A stretch of 35,817 nt of DNA, from positions 1 to 35,817 of the forward strand of contig CANRCZ010000013.1 in NCBI GenBank assembly GCA_947629265.1, written 5' to 3'. This document shows positions 24,216-32,153 of the stretch, piece by piece (position 1 is the stretch's first letter; each line of letters opens with the position of its first letter). The stretch comes from an uncultured Bacilli bacterium. Its GTDB lineage: Bacteria > Bacillota_I > Bacilli_A > RF39 > UBA660. Under the pieces are notes generated by a model. That model searched no databases. It was given only the letters and a program-made list of their open reading frames with translations, and was not told the DNA's origin. The translations under genes and the position numbers were made by a program.

Positions 24216-24698
24216 AAGAGGGACTTTTTCAATTAAAAGTCTCTTTTTTATAAGATCATCGATAGTAACTTTTTTGGATGTAATAGCGTCTTTTAAAGTT
24301 ATTTCTTCGTTACTTTCAAATTTTATCTTGATCGTATTTGACTCATAACATGGTAGGATATATTGGTATTCATCATCTCGATATATCTCTTCGCCAACAT
24401 TTCGACAAGTCTCATCATCGTATACGATCGTAAAGTCATTTTTACCGTTATCGTGTTCTTTAAAAAGCGAAATAACTTCCCATCTTTTCATCGAATTTCT
24501 ATCGTATTTAACGACCTTATGGAGTAGTGATAAATATTCCGTAACCGTGCCATCATAATATTCATAAGTAGTCGTCTTTAAAATGATGATAGGCTTTTTT
24601 TCAAAGTATGATAAATATTTTGAACTTATCAGTGATACTAGTACTAGAATAACCAATATTTCTAGGGTAATAACAATTCCCTTTTTAAATTTTTTCAT
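24210..24698 (-). CDS. Membrane-anchored hypothetical protein
   Basis: A 162-residue protein starting MKKFKKGIVITLEILVILVL: a positive N-terminus and one hydrophobic segment (about 8-26), then a polar domain. The domain has two Cys (ETCRN and LPCYES) about 20 residues apart that could form a disulfide if the domain is outside. I choose ATG 24698 because AAAGGAT lies at the right distance; an upstream ATG at 24719 would add seven residues. No family recognised. It converges on lepA. Confidence 0.65.
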   Translation of the reverse strand: MKKFKKGIVITLEILVILVLVSLISSKYLSYFEKKPIIILKTTTYEYYDGTVTEYLSLLHKVVKYDRNSMKRWEVISLFKEHDNGKNDFTIVYDDETCRNVGEEIYRDDEYQYILPCYESNTIKIKFESNEEITLKDAITSKKVTIDDLIKKRLLIEKVPLN

Positions 24699-24822
24699 AT
24701 CTTTATCCTTTCTTAACATATTATCTATACATCATCATCTATTAAAATTGTATCGATAATTTTATAATATTACAAGCTAAAATGTCAAAAAAATTAAAAA
24801 AATGTCAAAGAGGCATAAATTA

Positions 24823-24852
24823 TTGAAATATCATCCAAATTTTTGATATAAT
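24823..24852 (+). promoter_or_regulatory. Promoter of ppdK
   Basis: TTGAAA (24823-24828), an 18-base spacer and TATAAT (24847-24852). Two copies of AATGTCAAA lie just upstream (near 24781 and 24801) and might bind a regulator. Confidence 0.6.
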
Positions 24853-24879
24853 TTAATAGTAAACAAAGGAGGCTTAAAT

Positions 24880-27516
24880 ATGACAAAATACGTTTACTTA
24901 TTTAAAGAAGGTAACGCTAGTATGAGAAACCTATTAGGTGGTAAAGGTGCCAATTTAGCTGAAATGACTAATATCGGTCTACCAGTACCTCAAGGTTTTA
25001 CTATCACTACTGAAGCTTGTACTAAGTACTATGAAGATGGAAGAGAAATAAATGATGAGATTAAATCACAAATTGATGAACACATCATTAAAATGGAAGA
25101 GATTACCGGTAAAAAATTCGGTGATAAAGAAAATCCTCTTTTAGTTTCAGTTAGAAGCGGTGCTAGAGCTAGTATGCCAGGTATGATGGATACTATCTTA
25201 AATCTTGGTTTAAATGAAGAGGTTGTAGAGGTTTTAGCGACTAAATCAAATAATCCAAGATGGGCATGGGACTGTTATCGAAGATTTATTCAAATGTACT
25301 CAGATGTTGTTATGGAGGTAGGAAAAAAATACTTTGAACAATTAATCGATGAAATGAAAGATAAAAAAGGTGTTAAACAAGACGTTGAACTAGATGCTGA
25401 TGATCTAAAGGAATTAGCTAGACAATTTAAAGAAGAATACAAAAACAAGATTGGTAGTGATTTCCCAGATGACCCTAAAGAACAATTGATGGGTGCTATT
25501 AAGGCTGTATTCAGATCATGGGATAATCCAAGAGCTAACGTCTATCGAAGAGATAACGATATTCCTTATTCTTGGGGAACGGCTGTTAACGTTCAATCGA
25601 TGGCCTTTGGTAACATGGGTGATGACTGTGGTACCGGTGTAGCCTTTACTCGTGACCCAGCTACTGGTGAAAAAGGTCTATTTGGTGAATTTTTAACTAA
25701 TGCTCAAGGTGAAGATGTCGTTGCTGGTGTTCGTACGCCAATGAAGATTACTGAGATGGCTGATAAGTTCCCAGAAGCATTTAAAGAGTTCCAAAATGTT
25801 TGTAAAACTTTAGAGGAACATTATAGAGATATGCAAGATATGGAATTTACTGTTGAGCATGGAAAACTTTATATGTTACAAACGAGAAATGGTAAAAGAA
25901 CAGCTAAGGCGGCTTTAAAAATAGCTTGTGATTTAGTTGATGAGGGTATGCGTACGGAAGAAGAAGCTGTAGCTATGATAGACCCTAGAAACTTAGATAC
26001 TTTACTCCATCCACAATTTGATGATGAGGCATTAAAGGCTGCTAAACCTATCGGTAAAGGTCTTGGAGCTTCTCCAGGGGCTGCTTGTGGTAAGGTTGTC
26101 TTTACAGCTGCTGATGCTGAAGCTCAAGGAATCGGTGGTAAAGGTGACAAGGTTGTCTTAGTTAGATTAGAGACATCACCAGAAGATATTACCGGTATGA
26201 AAGCTAGTCAAGGTATCTTAACTGTTCGTGGTGGTATGACTAGCCATGCAGCTGTCGTAGCTCGTGGTATGGGTACTTGTTGTGTATCTGGTTGTGGCGA
26301 TATCGTCATGAACGAAGCCGATAAAACTTTCACTTTAGGTGGTAAGACTTATCATGAGGGCGATATCATTTCTATCGATGGTACAACTGGTAACATTTAC
26401 GATGGTGAAATTAAGACAGTCGATGCTAAAATCGCTGGTGAATTCGGTCGTGTTATGAGTTGGGCTGACAAGTATCGTAAGTTAGGTGTTAGAACTAATG
26501 CTGATAATCCAAGAGATACTAAGAAAGCTCTAGAATTAGGTGCTGAGGGAATTGGATTATGTCGTACTGAGCACATGTTCTTTGAAGAAGATAGAATTCC
26601 AGCTATTAGAAAGATGATTTTATCTGAAACAGTTGAAGATAGAGAAAAAGCTTTAGAAACCCTTATTCCATTTCAAAAAGGTGATTTTAAAGCTATGTAT
26701 AAGGAATTAAAAGGTCTACCTATGACAGTACGTTATTTAGACCCACCATTACATGAATTCTTACCTAAAGAGGAAGCTGACATTGCTAGTTTAGCTAAGG
26801 ATATGGGTGTAACAGTTGAACATTTGAAAGCTAAGTGTGACGAATTACATGAATTCAACCCAATGATGGGACACCGTGGTTGTCGTTTAGCGGTTACTTA
26901 TCCTGAGATAGCTAGAATGCAAACTAGAGCTTTAATGGAAGCTGCTATCGAGGTTAAAGAGGAAGATGGATACGACATCGTACCAGAAATTATGATACCA
27001 CTTGTTGGTGAGGTTAAAGAGTTAAAATTTGTAAAAGATGTCGTAATTGAGACAGCTGAGTTAGTAAAGAAAGAAAAGAATTCTGATATGGAATATCATA
27101 TTGGAACGATGATTGAAATACCTCGTGCTGCTATAACAGCTGATGAGATTGCTAAAGAGGCTGAATTCTTCTCATTTGGAACTAACGATTTAACACAAAT
27201 GACATTTGGTTTCTCAAGAGACGATGCCGGTAAGTTCTTAGGTTCTTATTATGAAAATAAAATTTATGAGCAAGATCCATTTGCTAAGTTAGATCAAACA
27301 GGTGTAGGACAACTTGTTAAGATGGCTGCTGAAAAAGGTAAAGCTACAAGACCTAATATTAAGTTAGGAATATGTGGTGAACATGGAGGAGACCCAAGCT
27401 CTGTTGAATTTTGTCATAATATAGGTCTTACTTATGTATCTTGTTCTCCATTTAGAGTTCCAATTGCTAGATTAGCTGCTGCTCAAGCTGCAATCAAAGA
27501 GGGAATGAATAAGTAA
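24880..27516 (+). CDS. ppdK: Pyruvate, phosphate dikinase
   Basis: Enzyme of 878 residues that interconverts pyruvate, ATP and phosphate with PEP, AMP and PPi; it is common in anaerobes and reduced gut bacteria as a PPi-linked glycolysis or gluconeogenesis step. N-terminal ATP-grasp domain (FKEGNASMRNLLGGKGANLA, VSVRSGARASMPGMMDTILN). Central phosphohistidine domain with TVRGGMTSHAAVVARGMG, holding the catalytic His and regulatory Thr. C-terminal PEP/pyruvate TIM barrel with IGLCRTEHMFF and GICGEHGGDPSSVEFC. AAGGAGG precedes the ATG. Codons are richer in preferred forms than its neighbours, as expected for high expression. It stands alone with its own terminator. Confidence 0.98.
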   Translation: MTKYVYLFKEGNASMRNLLGGKGANLAEMTNIGLPVPQGFTITTEACTKYYEDGREINDEIKSQIDEHIIKMEEITGKKFGDKENPLLVSVRSGARASMPGMMDTILNLGLNEEVVEVLATKSNNPRWAWDCYRRFIQMYSDVVMEVGKKYFEQLIDEMKDKKGVKQDVELDADDLKELARQFKEEYKNKIGSDFPDDPKEQLMGAIKAVFRSWDNPRANVYRRDNDIPYSWGTAVNVQSMAFGNMGDDCGTGVAFTRDPATGEKGLFGEFLTNAQGEDVVAGVRTPMKITEMADKFPEAFKEFQNVCKTLEEHYRDMQDMEFTVEHGKLYMLQTRNGKRTAKAALKIACDLVDEGMRTEEEAVAMIDPRNLDTLLHPQFDDEALKAAKPIGKGLGASPGAACGKVVFTAADAEAQGIGGKGDKVVLVRLETSPEDITGMKASQGILTVRGGMTSHAAVVARGMGTCCVSGCGDIVMNEADKTFTLGGKTYHEGDIISIDGTTGNIYDGEIKTVDAKIAGEFGRVMSWADKYRKLGVRTNADNPRDTKKALELGAEGIGLCRTEHMFFEEDRIPAIRKMILSETVEDREKALETLIPFQKGDFKAMYKELKGLPMTVRYLDPPLHEFLPKEEADIASLAKDMGVTVEHLKAKCDELHEFNPMMGHRGCRLAVTYPEIARMQTRALMEAAIEVKEEDGYDIVPEIMIPLVGEVKELKFVKDVVIETAELVKKEKNSDMEYHIGTMIEIPRAAITADEIAKEAEFFSFGTNDLTQMTFGFSRDDAGKFLGSYYENKIYEQDPFAKLDQTGVGQLVKMAAEKGKATRPNIKLGICGEHGGDPSSVEFCHNIGLTYVSCSPFRVPIARLAAAQAAIKEGMNK

Positions 27517-27517
27517 T
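27492..27517 (+). repeat. 26-bp direct repeat, copy 1 (end of ppdK)
   Basis: The last codons and stop region of ppdK recur at 28132-28157 with one mismatch, separated by about 614 bases that hold the terminator and two small-RNA units. Confidence 0.8.
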
Positions 27518-27525
27518 AAAAGATT

Positions 27526-27560
27526 AAGGCTAAGATTTAAAAATCTTAGTCTTTTCTTGT
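27526..27560 (+). terminator. Terminator of ppdK
   Basis: CTAAGATTT/AAATCTTAG stem followed by TCTTTTCTTG. A near copy stands at 28650-28684. Confidence 0.8.
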
Positions 27561-27875
27561 TAAAATTTATATTTTTCCGACAATTTAAGAAGATTAAAAA
27601 AAGGGATAAATGATTTTTTAATTCAATCTAAATAAATTATGATAATGGTGTTTTAGTTTTTGGTCTTAAAAAATATTTAATGTAAATATATATGAATATT
27701 CTAAATAGTTTATAGCAACAAATATAATGACTTAAATGTTGTGTAAATTTTAATAGTAAATAATTGATTTTTTGTAATAGGTTATATAATCGTCAAATAT
27801 ATTGAAACTTGAATTTACTTTTTCATTTCACAAATTAAGCAAAAGTCAAAAATAATAAAAAAGTCATAAAAATTA

Positions 27876-27905
27876 TTGACTTAATTTATATAAGTATGGT
27901 ATATT
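27876..27905 (+). promoter_or_regulatory. Promoter of orphan small RNA 1
   Basis: TTGACT (27876-27881), an 18-base spacer and TATATT (27900-27905). Confidence 0.6.
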
Positions 27906-27910
27906 ATAAA

Positions 27911-27984
27911 TCGGGTAGTGCCTAGGAAACTTTTGAAGCTCTAGGTCATTCAGAGCCTAGTTTTAATAGCTAGGTTTTATTTTT
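27911..27984 (+). ncRNA. Orphan small RNA 1
   Basis: About 74 bases with no coding frame. It carries four related segments, GCCTAGG, CTCTAGG, GCCTAG and GCTAGG, so several alternative stems are possible. The last, CCTAG/CTAGG (27956-27974), is followed by TTTTATTTTT and would end transcription. I recognise no family. It could be a small RNA or a regulated terminator. Confidence 0.55.
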
Positions 27985-28005
27985 CTAATCATTAAAATGA
28001 GTAGT

Positions 28006-28034
28006 TTGACATAGATATAATTTTGTGATATATT
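28006..28034 (+). promoter_or_regulatory. Promoter of orphan small RNA 2
   Basis: TTGACA (28006-28011), a 17-base spacer and TATATT (28029-28034). Confidence 0.65.
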
Positions 28035-28039
28035 ATCTA

Positions 28040-28102
28040 TGCAAGGAAAAAATGTTAAATCATTTTTGCAAGGGGTCTATTTTAAGATAGAGCCCTATTT
28101 TT
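28040..28102 (+). ncRNA. Orphan small RNA 2
   Basis: A first stem, TGCA..AAAAATG with CATTTTTGCA, is followed by a terminator stem GGGGTCTAT/ATAGAGCCC (28072-28093, one mismatch) and TATTTTT. About 63 bases long. It lies in tandem with small RNA 1 but the two sequences are different. Confidence 0.55.
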
Positions 28103-28131
28103 CTGCAATAAATTTTAGTAATATAAGTCAA

Positions 28132-28157
28132 AATCAAAGATGGAATGAATAAGTAAT
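28132..28157 (+). repeat. 26-bp direct repeat, copy 2 (displaced ppdK tail)
   Basis: Copy of the ppdK end at 27492-27517, with GGGAATG changed to TGGAATG. It is not part of any frame here. Confidence 0.8.
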
Positions 28158-28282
28158 TATTAACGATACAATAAAAGTATAAAAATAATAATTATTTTAA
28201 AGTTTTTGAATATAGTATTAATGTATACTATTTGACATTTTCATAAAAATATAGTACATTTATATTGCACTTGAGAAAGTGT

Positions 28283-28389
28283 GAAAATGTTTTTCGCTTC
28301 TGGATGGTGCGAATAATAAATGATTTCAGGCGACAATGTTTTTCGCTTCCAGGTGGTGCGAATAATAAATGATCCTGGTTGAAAATGTA
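28283..28389 (+). repeat. 49-bp tandem repeat, two copies and a partial third
   Basis: Units at 28283-28331 and 28332-28380 share ATGTTTTTCGCTTC, then GGTGCGAATAATAAATGAT. A third starts GAAAATGTA and is lost. The cores are more GC-rich than their surroundings. A promoter-like TTGACA (28232-28237), 17 bases, TACATT (28255-28260) lies upstream. Confidence 0.75.
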
Positions 28390-28602
28390 GAAAAATTTCA
28401 TCGTAAGATGGAGTTTTCTTTTGTTTTATGGTATACTTTTTATGGAGTTGCTGTTGATGGAGTCCCACTAAGAGTTCCAACAGATTTGCAAAACGAAATT
28501 AAAAGTTTATTCAAAAATATGATAGAGTTAAAAAAGAGAGGCACAAATTTATTTTTCACAGATATAGACAAACTAAAAGAAAAAATGTTAGAAGAAATAT
28601 AG
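28369..28602 (+). pseudogene. Fragment of an unknown gene
   Basis: A frame of up to 77 codons starting inside the last 49-bp repeat without a ribosome binding site. The second half (VAVDGVPLRVPTDLQNEIKS, ending KLKEKMLEEI) looks like a real protein C-terminus. The first part looks like fused sequence. Probably the remaining end of a deleted gene. Confidence 0.35.
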
Positions 28603-28649
28603 TAAATTGAAATTAAGTAACTAAAAAAATAATTATATAAATTCAAATT

Positions 28650-28684
28650 AGACTAAGATTTTAAAAATCTTGGTCTTTTCTTGA
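28650..28684 (+). terminator. Second copy of the ppdK-type terminator
   Basis: GACTAAGATTTT/AAAATCTTGGTC stem followed by TTTTCTTG, nearly the same as 27526-27560. Confidence 0.7.
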
Positions 28685-28750
28685 CAAAATCACTTTATTC
28701 TAATATAATACTAGCCAATATTTTTATATATGTAAGTTGAGGTGGTCAAA

Positions 28751-30310
28751 ATGGATATAAAGTATTATGAAGAATTAATAAAAAATATGAACAATGCAGA
28801 AAAAGAAGCAATTGATGAAGAAAAAGAATCAATCGATGAAGAAACGGTTTGGAATTATATAAAGGTAATAGAATCCGGCGGAGAATTTTTCTCTGGTTCT
28901 GATAAGGCTAGGAGTTTTCTTGATTATATTTCATTAAATGATAAACAATTAGAATTTATTATGAATAAGGACTCAATTTCATTACATAAAATGTTATGTT
29001 ATTCTAAACCTTTATATTTAGGTAATAATGAAAGATATAATAAGATTTATTTTCCTATCAATAACTTTCCAATAATAAGAATAATGGATTATTGTTTAAA
29101 ACATGGTTATTTTGAACATTTTAGTGTTTGTACAGAAAGATTAGAAGCTTGGGCAATGGACGCTTACTGGAATGCTCGTCATGATTTGATAGAAGAAACT
29201 ATAAATAATTATCGTAATAATCCAGATTTCTTCTTTATGTTTGATAATGTAAAAGCATCTATTGTTAAAAAATACATAACTTTAAGTGATATACCTAACT
29301 TAACTTATAGAACCGCTAAAATGTTAATATCAAAAAATATACTTCCAGAATATTTTATAAATACAGATGAATTCCTTAGTGTATTTAAGACTTTCACTTT
29401 TGAGGAACAAATATACATAACCGAATTATTAGTTGGATATGAGTTTGATTCAGCAATTATTACTAAATTACATTCATTATTTAATAAAGAAGATATAGAA
29501 AAAATAGAAGATAGAAAAGAATGGGAATTATTATTAAATATCTTTGAAATATCACCTTATTATTTAACAAGAATAACCGACCAAATTAAACGTTCATCAT
29601 ATTTTAAAAAATTTAATGTTGAAAAAAGTGAATTTTGGTTATTTGTGACTGAATTATTAACTGGTGACGGATTAAAACATATCGATAGGATAGATGACAA
29701 TTTATACGCAAAACTAATGGATCTTTATCAAAAGTGTTATAACTATGCTACTGAATCTATTGTTTCTTCATTATATCCTTTAAGTGAATTAAAAGACGAT
29801 ATTACATATATAGATAAAGATAAATATAATCTTTTATGTCGTGTTCAAACCCTTTTTGATTTAGACGATTTAGATGAATCATTTAGAAAAAGAACATTCT
29901 GTGGATTTAGTGTTTTAAATCAAGATAATTTTTCACACTATCCAGGAGGGCTTGTGTATGGTTATTATTCTAAATTAACACCAGATATGATTGCACATAT
30001 CTTCCCAACTGATTCACTAAGTGCTTCATGGGCTTTATATAAAAAAGATTTATCATTGAAAATCAATATGTTGTTAGATATAGATGATTTGAATGCAATG
30101 ACGTATGAAAATAAAACTTACAATCAATTATGTATAAGAACTAAAACTAATGATAACGAAATACTAAGAGAAGATGCCATTATTTGCTTTGATAATGTAG
30201 ATGATTATGCCTTATGGTATCAAGAAAAACATAATAGCAAAATTTTAGTATTAAGAAGAAATGAAAATACTATTGAGTATAATGAAGACATTTATTCTGA
30301 TCTTCAATAA
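28751..30310 (+). CDS. Large hypothetical protein, function unknown
   Basis: A 519-residue soluble protein. I start at ATG 28751, with GAGGTGG seven bases upstream; an upstream GTG would add three residues. The N-terminus is acidic and helical (KEAIDEEKESIDEE). The middle is helical with many aromatic residues and several ankyrin-like short helices (HKMLCYSKPLYLGNN, IMDYCLKHGYF), though no clear repeat. The last 110 residues form a more compact alpha/beta segment with REDAIICFDNVDD and SKILVLRRN. That end resembles a module recurring in large proteins of gut Bacilli, by general impression only. No catalytic motif is evident. Confidence 0.7.
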   Translation: MDIKYYEELIKNMNNAEKEAIDEEKESIDEETVWNYIKVIESGGEFFSGSDKARSFLDYISLNDKQLEFIMNKDSISLHKMLCYSKPLYLGNNERYNKIYFPINNFPIIRIMDYCLKHGYFEHFSVCTERLEAWAMDAYWNARHDLIEETINNYRNNPDFFFMFDNVKASIVKKYITLSDIPNLTYRTAKMLISKNILPEYFINTDEFLSVFKTFTFEEQIYITELLVGYEFDSAIITKLHSLFNKEDIEKIEDRKEWELLLNIFEISPYYLTRITDQIKRSSYFKKFNVEKSEFWLFVTELLTGDGLKHIDRIDDNLYAKLMDLYQKCYNYATESIVSSLYPLSELKDDITYIDKDKYNLLCRVQTLFDLDDLDESFRKRTFCGFSVLNQDNFSHYPGGLVYGYYSKLTPDMIAHIFPTDSLSASWALYKKDLSLKINMLLDIDDLNAMTYENKTYNQLCIRTKTNDNEILREDAIICFDNVDDYALWYQEKHNSKILVLRRNENTIEYNEDIYSDLQ

Positions 30311-30337
30311 ATTATTTGATAAATTTTATAATAGGGT

Positions 30338-30373
30338 ATAAAAAAAACTAACAAAATCAGTTAGTTTTTTTAG
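30338..30373. terminator. Bidirectional terminator between the ORFan and trxB
   Basis: AAAAAAACTAAC/GTTAGTTTTTTT hairpin with A and T runs on both sides; it can serve both convergent genes. Confidence 0.8.
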
Positions 30374-30374
30374 A

Positions 30375-31271
30375 TTAATCTTTAGGCATTTCCTTAATTG
30401 CTAGAGAAGCTGCTATACTACCATCACTAACAGCTGTTGTAAGTTGTCTTAAATATTTTACTCTAGTATCACCAGCTACATATATCATAGGTGTTTTAGT
30501 ATGCACACCATCACTAGAAATAATATATCCCTTATCGTTTAAATCAACAACATTTTTAAACATTTCGTTTTTAGGTTCTTGACCTATGGCAATAAATAAT
30601 CCATCCACATCTAAATTTGTAGTATTATCTAAATTATCTTTAATCGTTATTTTATTAAGCTTATCCGTTCCCTCTAATGAGGTAATAGTTGAATTTAAAA
30701 TTATTTCAACATTTTCTTTAGCTTGTAATTCTTCTAGATATTTTTGTTCACCTTTAAACTCACTATTTCGATGGATTAAATATACTTTACTAGCTAGTGA
30801 AGATAAATATATTGCATCTTCAAAAGCTGTATTACCACCACCATTGACAGCGACAATTTTATCCTTATAGAAATTACCATCACAAGTAGCACAATAAGAT
30901 ACACCTTTACCAACAAATTCGCGTTCATTTTTAATATTTAATTTTCGATTAACAGAACCAGTTGCAATGATTATCGCCTTAGCTTTATATTTATTTTTAT
31001 TCGTTATAACTGTTTTATCATCTTCAATTTTAACAGCTGTTTCAAATTTAACCTCAGCACCTTGTTTTAAAGCTTGATTATATAAATTGGTAGCGAAATC
31101 AAAACCGGATATTACCTCAATACCAGGGTAATTTTCGATTTTGCTAGCATTAATAATTTGACCACCATAACATTTAGCCTCTAATACTAAGACTTTTTTG
31201 TTCGCTCTTCTTGCATATAGAGCACTAGTAAGTCCAGCTGGACCAGCACCAATTATAATTATATCGTACAT
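30375..31271 (-). CDS. trxB: Thioredoxin reductase-like FAD enzyme
   Basis: Low-molecular-weight thioredoxin reductase fold (298 residues). FAD-binding GAGPAGLTSALYARR (8-22), redox-active CATC (127-130), pyridine-nucleotide Rossmann motif NGGGNTAFEDA and final FAD site YVAGDTRVKYLRQLTTAVSD. The usual NADPH-phosphate motif HRRxxxR is replaced by HRNSEFK (167-173), which suggests altered cofactor preference. Thioredoxin itself is not nearby. Overlapping hydrophobic start MYDIIIIGAGPAG is typical. It is transcribed alone on the minus strand. Confidence 0.93.
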   Translation of the reverse strand: MYDIIIIGAGPAGLTSALYARRANKKVLVLEAKCYGGQIINASKIENYPGIEVISGFDFATNLYNQALKQGAEVKFETAVKIEDDKTVITNKNKYKAKAIIIATGSVNRKLNIKNEREFVGKGVSYCATCDGNFYKDKIVAVNGGGNTAFEDAIYLSSLASKVYLIHRNSEFKGEQKYLEELQAKENVEIILNSTITSLEGTDKLNKITIKDNLDNTTNLDVDGLFIAIGQEPKNEMFKNVVDLNDKGYIISSDGVHTKTPMIYVAGDTRVKYLRQLTTAVSDGSIAASLAIKEMPKD

Positions 31272-31540
31272 TTAATCACCTACTTTAATAATTTTACAAT
31301 ATTTTTATTCATAATGCTATATTTTATTCCAAACTTTTTTAATTGTAAAATTTTATTATATTTTTATTCAATTTTTTGAATGAATATTTGATAATATATT
31401 TTTTATACATAATTTAGTTACTGAAATTTTAATATCAATTTAAAAAGAAAAGGGGGTTTAAAAAAATAAAAAAATGTGAATATATTATTTGTATTCTACA
31501 TTTTTTATTTTTTTTATCATTATGATAGTAGTGATAAATA
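31272..31540. other. Intergenic stretch without recognised features
   Basis: Very AT-rich, with poly-T and poly-A tracts. It contains the upstream region of trxB and the downstream end of the Ham1 gene. No hairpin or reading frame that I trust. Confidence 0.6.
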
Positions 31541-32152
31541 TTAAATTTTTTTAACTAATTTTTTATTGTCTTTATAATTTAGTTTATACCACTCGATAAA
31601 TTCATCAGTTGCATTTGTATGATTATCAGGTCTATTATTTCTTTCTTCATCCGTCATTTCAGCTAGCGTTTTATGACAGTTATTCGGTATAAATACAAAC
31701 CATAAATTTGATTTAGCTCTTTTTATTTGCTCACCCTTTATTTCATATGAAAGACTACCTTTGCTCACTCCAAAAAATTGAAAATAGTCATTACCATCAA
31801 AGAATGTTAGACAATCTAGAAAATAACAATTTCTATTTTTAACATTTTTCATCGTTTCTAATAATTCTTCAACATTAGAAGCAACACCGCTTCTTTTAAC
31901 AAAGGCACCAGGATATCCAGGATTGTTAGGGTAGTCTTCTATATAAAAACCAGAGTCTGCTACAAATACTGGAGTACCTAACATATCATAAGCTTGTCGA
32001 GCTTTTTCTTTTGATATGAATTTTATATCATTGACATTAGGTTCAACTAGATCACATTTAAAATAATCTATTTCAATACCAGCTTTTTCAAATTTTTCTT
32101 TTACAGATATATATTTACCATAATTACCAGTTATATAAGTTAAGTTTTCCAT
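31541..32152 (-). CDS. Ham1/RdgB-family non-canonical NTP pyrophosphatase
   Basis: A 203-residue ITPase-like protein. The family removes deaminated or otherwise odd nucleoside triphosphates (ITP, XTP) by releasing pyrophosphate. Substrate-binding TGNYGK (8-13), catalytic ADSGFYIEDYPNNPGYPGAF (65-84) and C-terminal NHTNATDEF are present. It diverges from the housekeeping RdgB pattern (EDSGL with a following SARY) and has an unusual middle. Its ATG is one base after the stop of the SIS gene, so the two are translationally coupled; a role tied to a sugar-nucleotide or modified nucleotide handled by the SIS protein is plausible. Confidence 0.85.
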   Translation of the reverse strand: MENLTYITGNYGKYISVKEKFEKAGIEIDYFKCDLVEPNVNDIKFISKEKARQAYDMLGTPVFVADSGFYIEDYPNNPGYPGAFVKRSGVASNVEELLETMKNVKNRNCYFLDCLTFFDGNDYFQFFGVSKGSLSYEIKGEQIKRAKSNLWFVFIPNNCHKTLAEMTDEERNNRPDNHTNATDEFIEWYKLNYKDNKKLVKKI

Positions 32153-32153
32153 A

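Noticed and set aside
28241-28480. 79-residue minus-strand frame across the 49-bp repeats
   Set aside because: It is created by translating the tandem repeat, has no ribosome binding site and lies antisense to promoter-like sequence.
28440-28646. 68-residue minus-strand hydrophobic frame
   Set aside because: Hydrophobicity is what an antisense reading of a Lys/Glu-rich coding fragment gives. No ribosome binding site.
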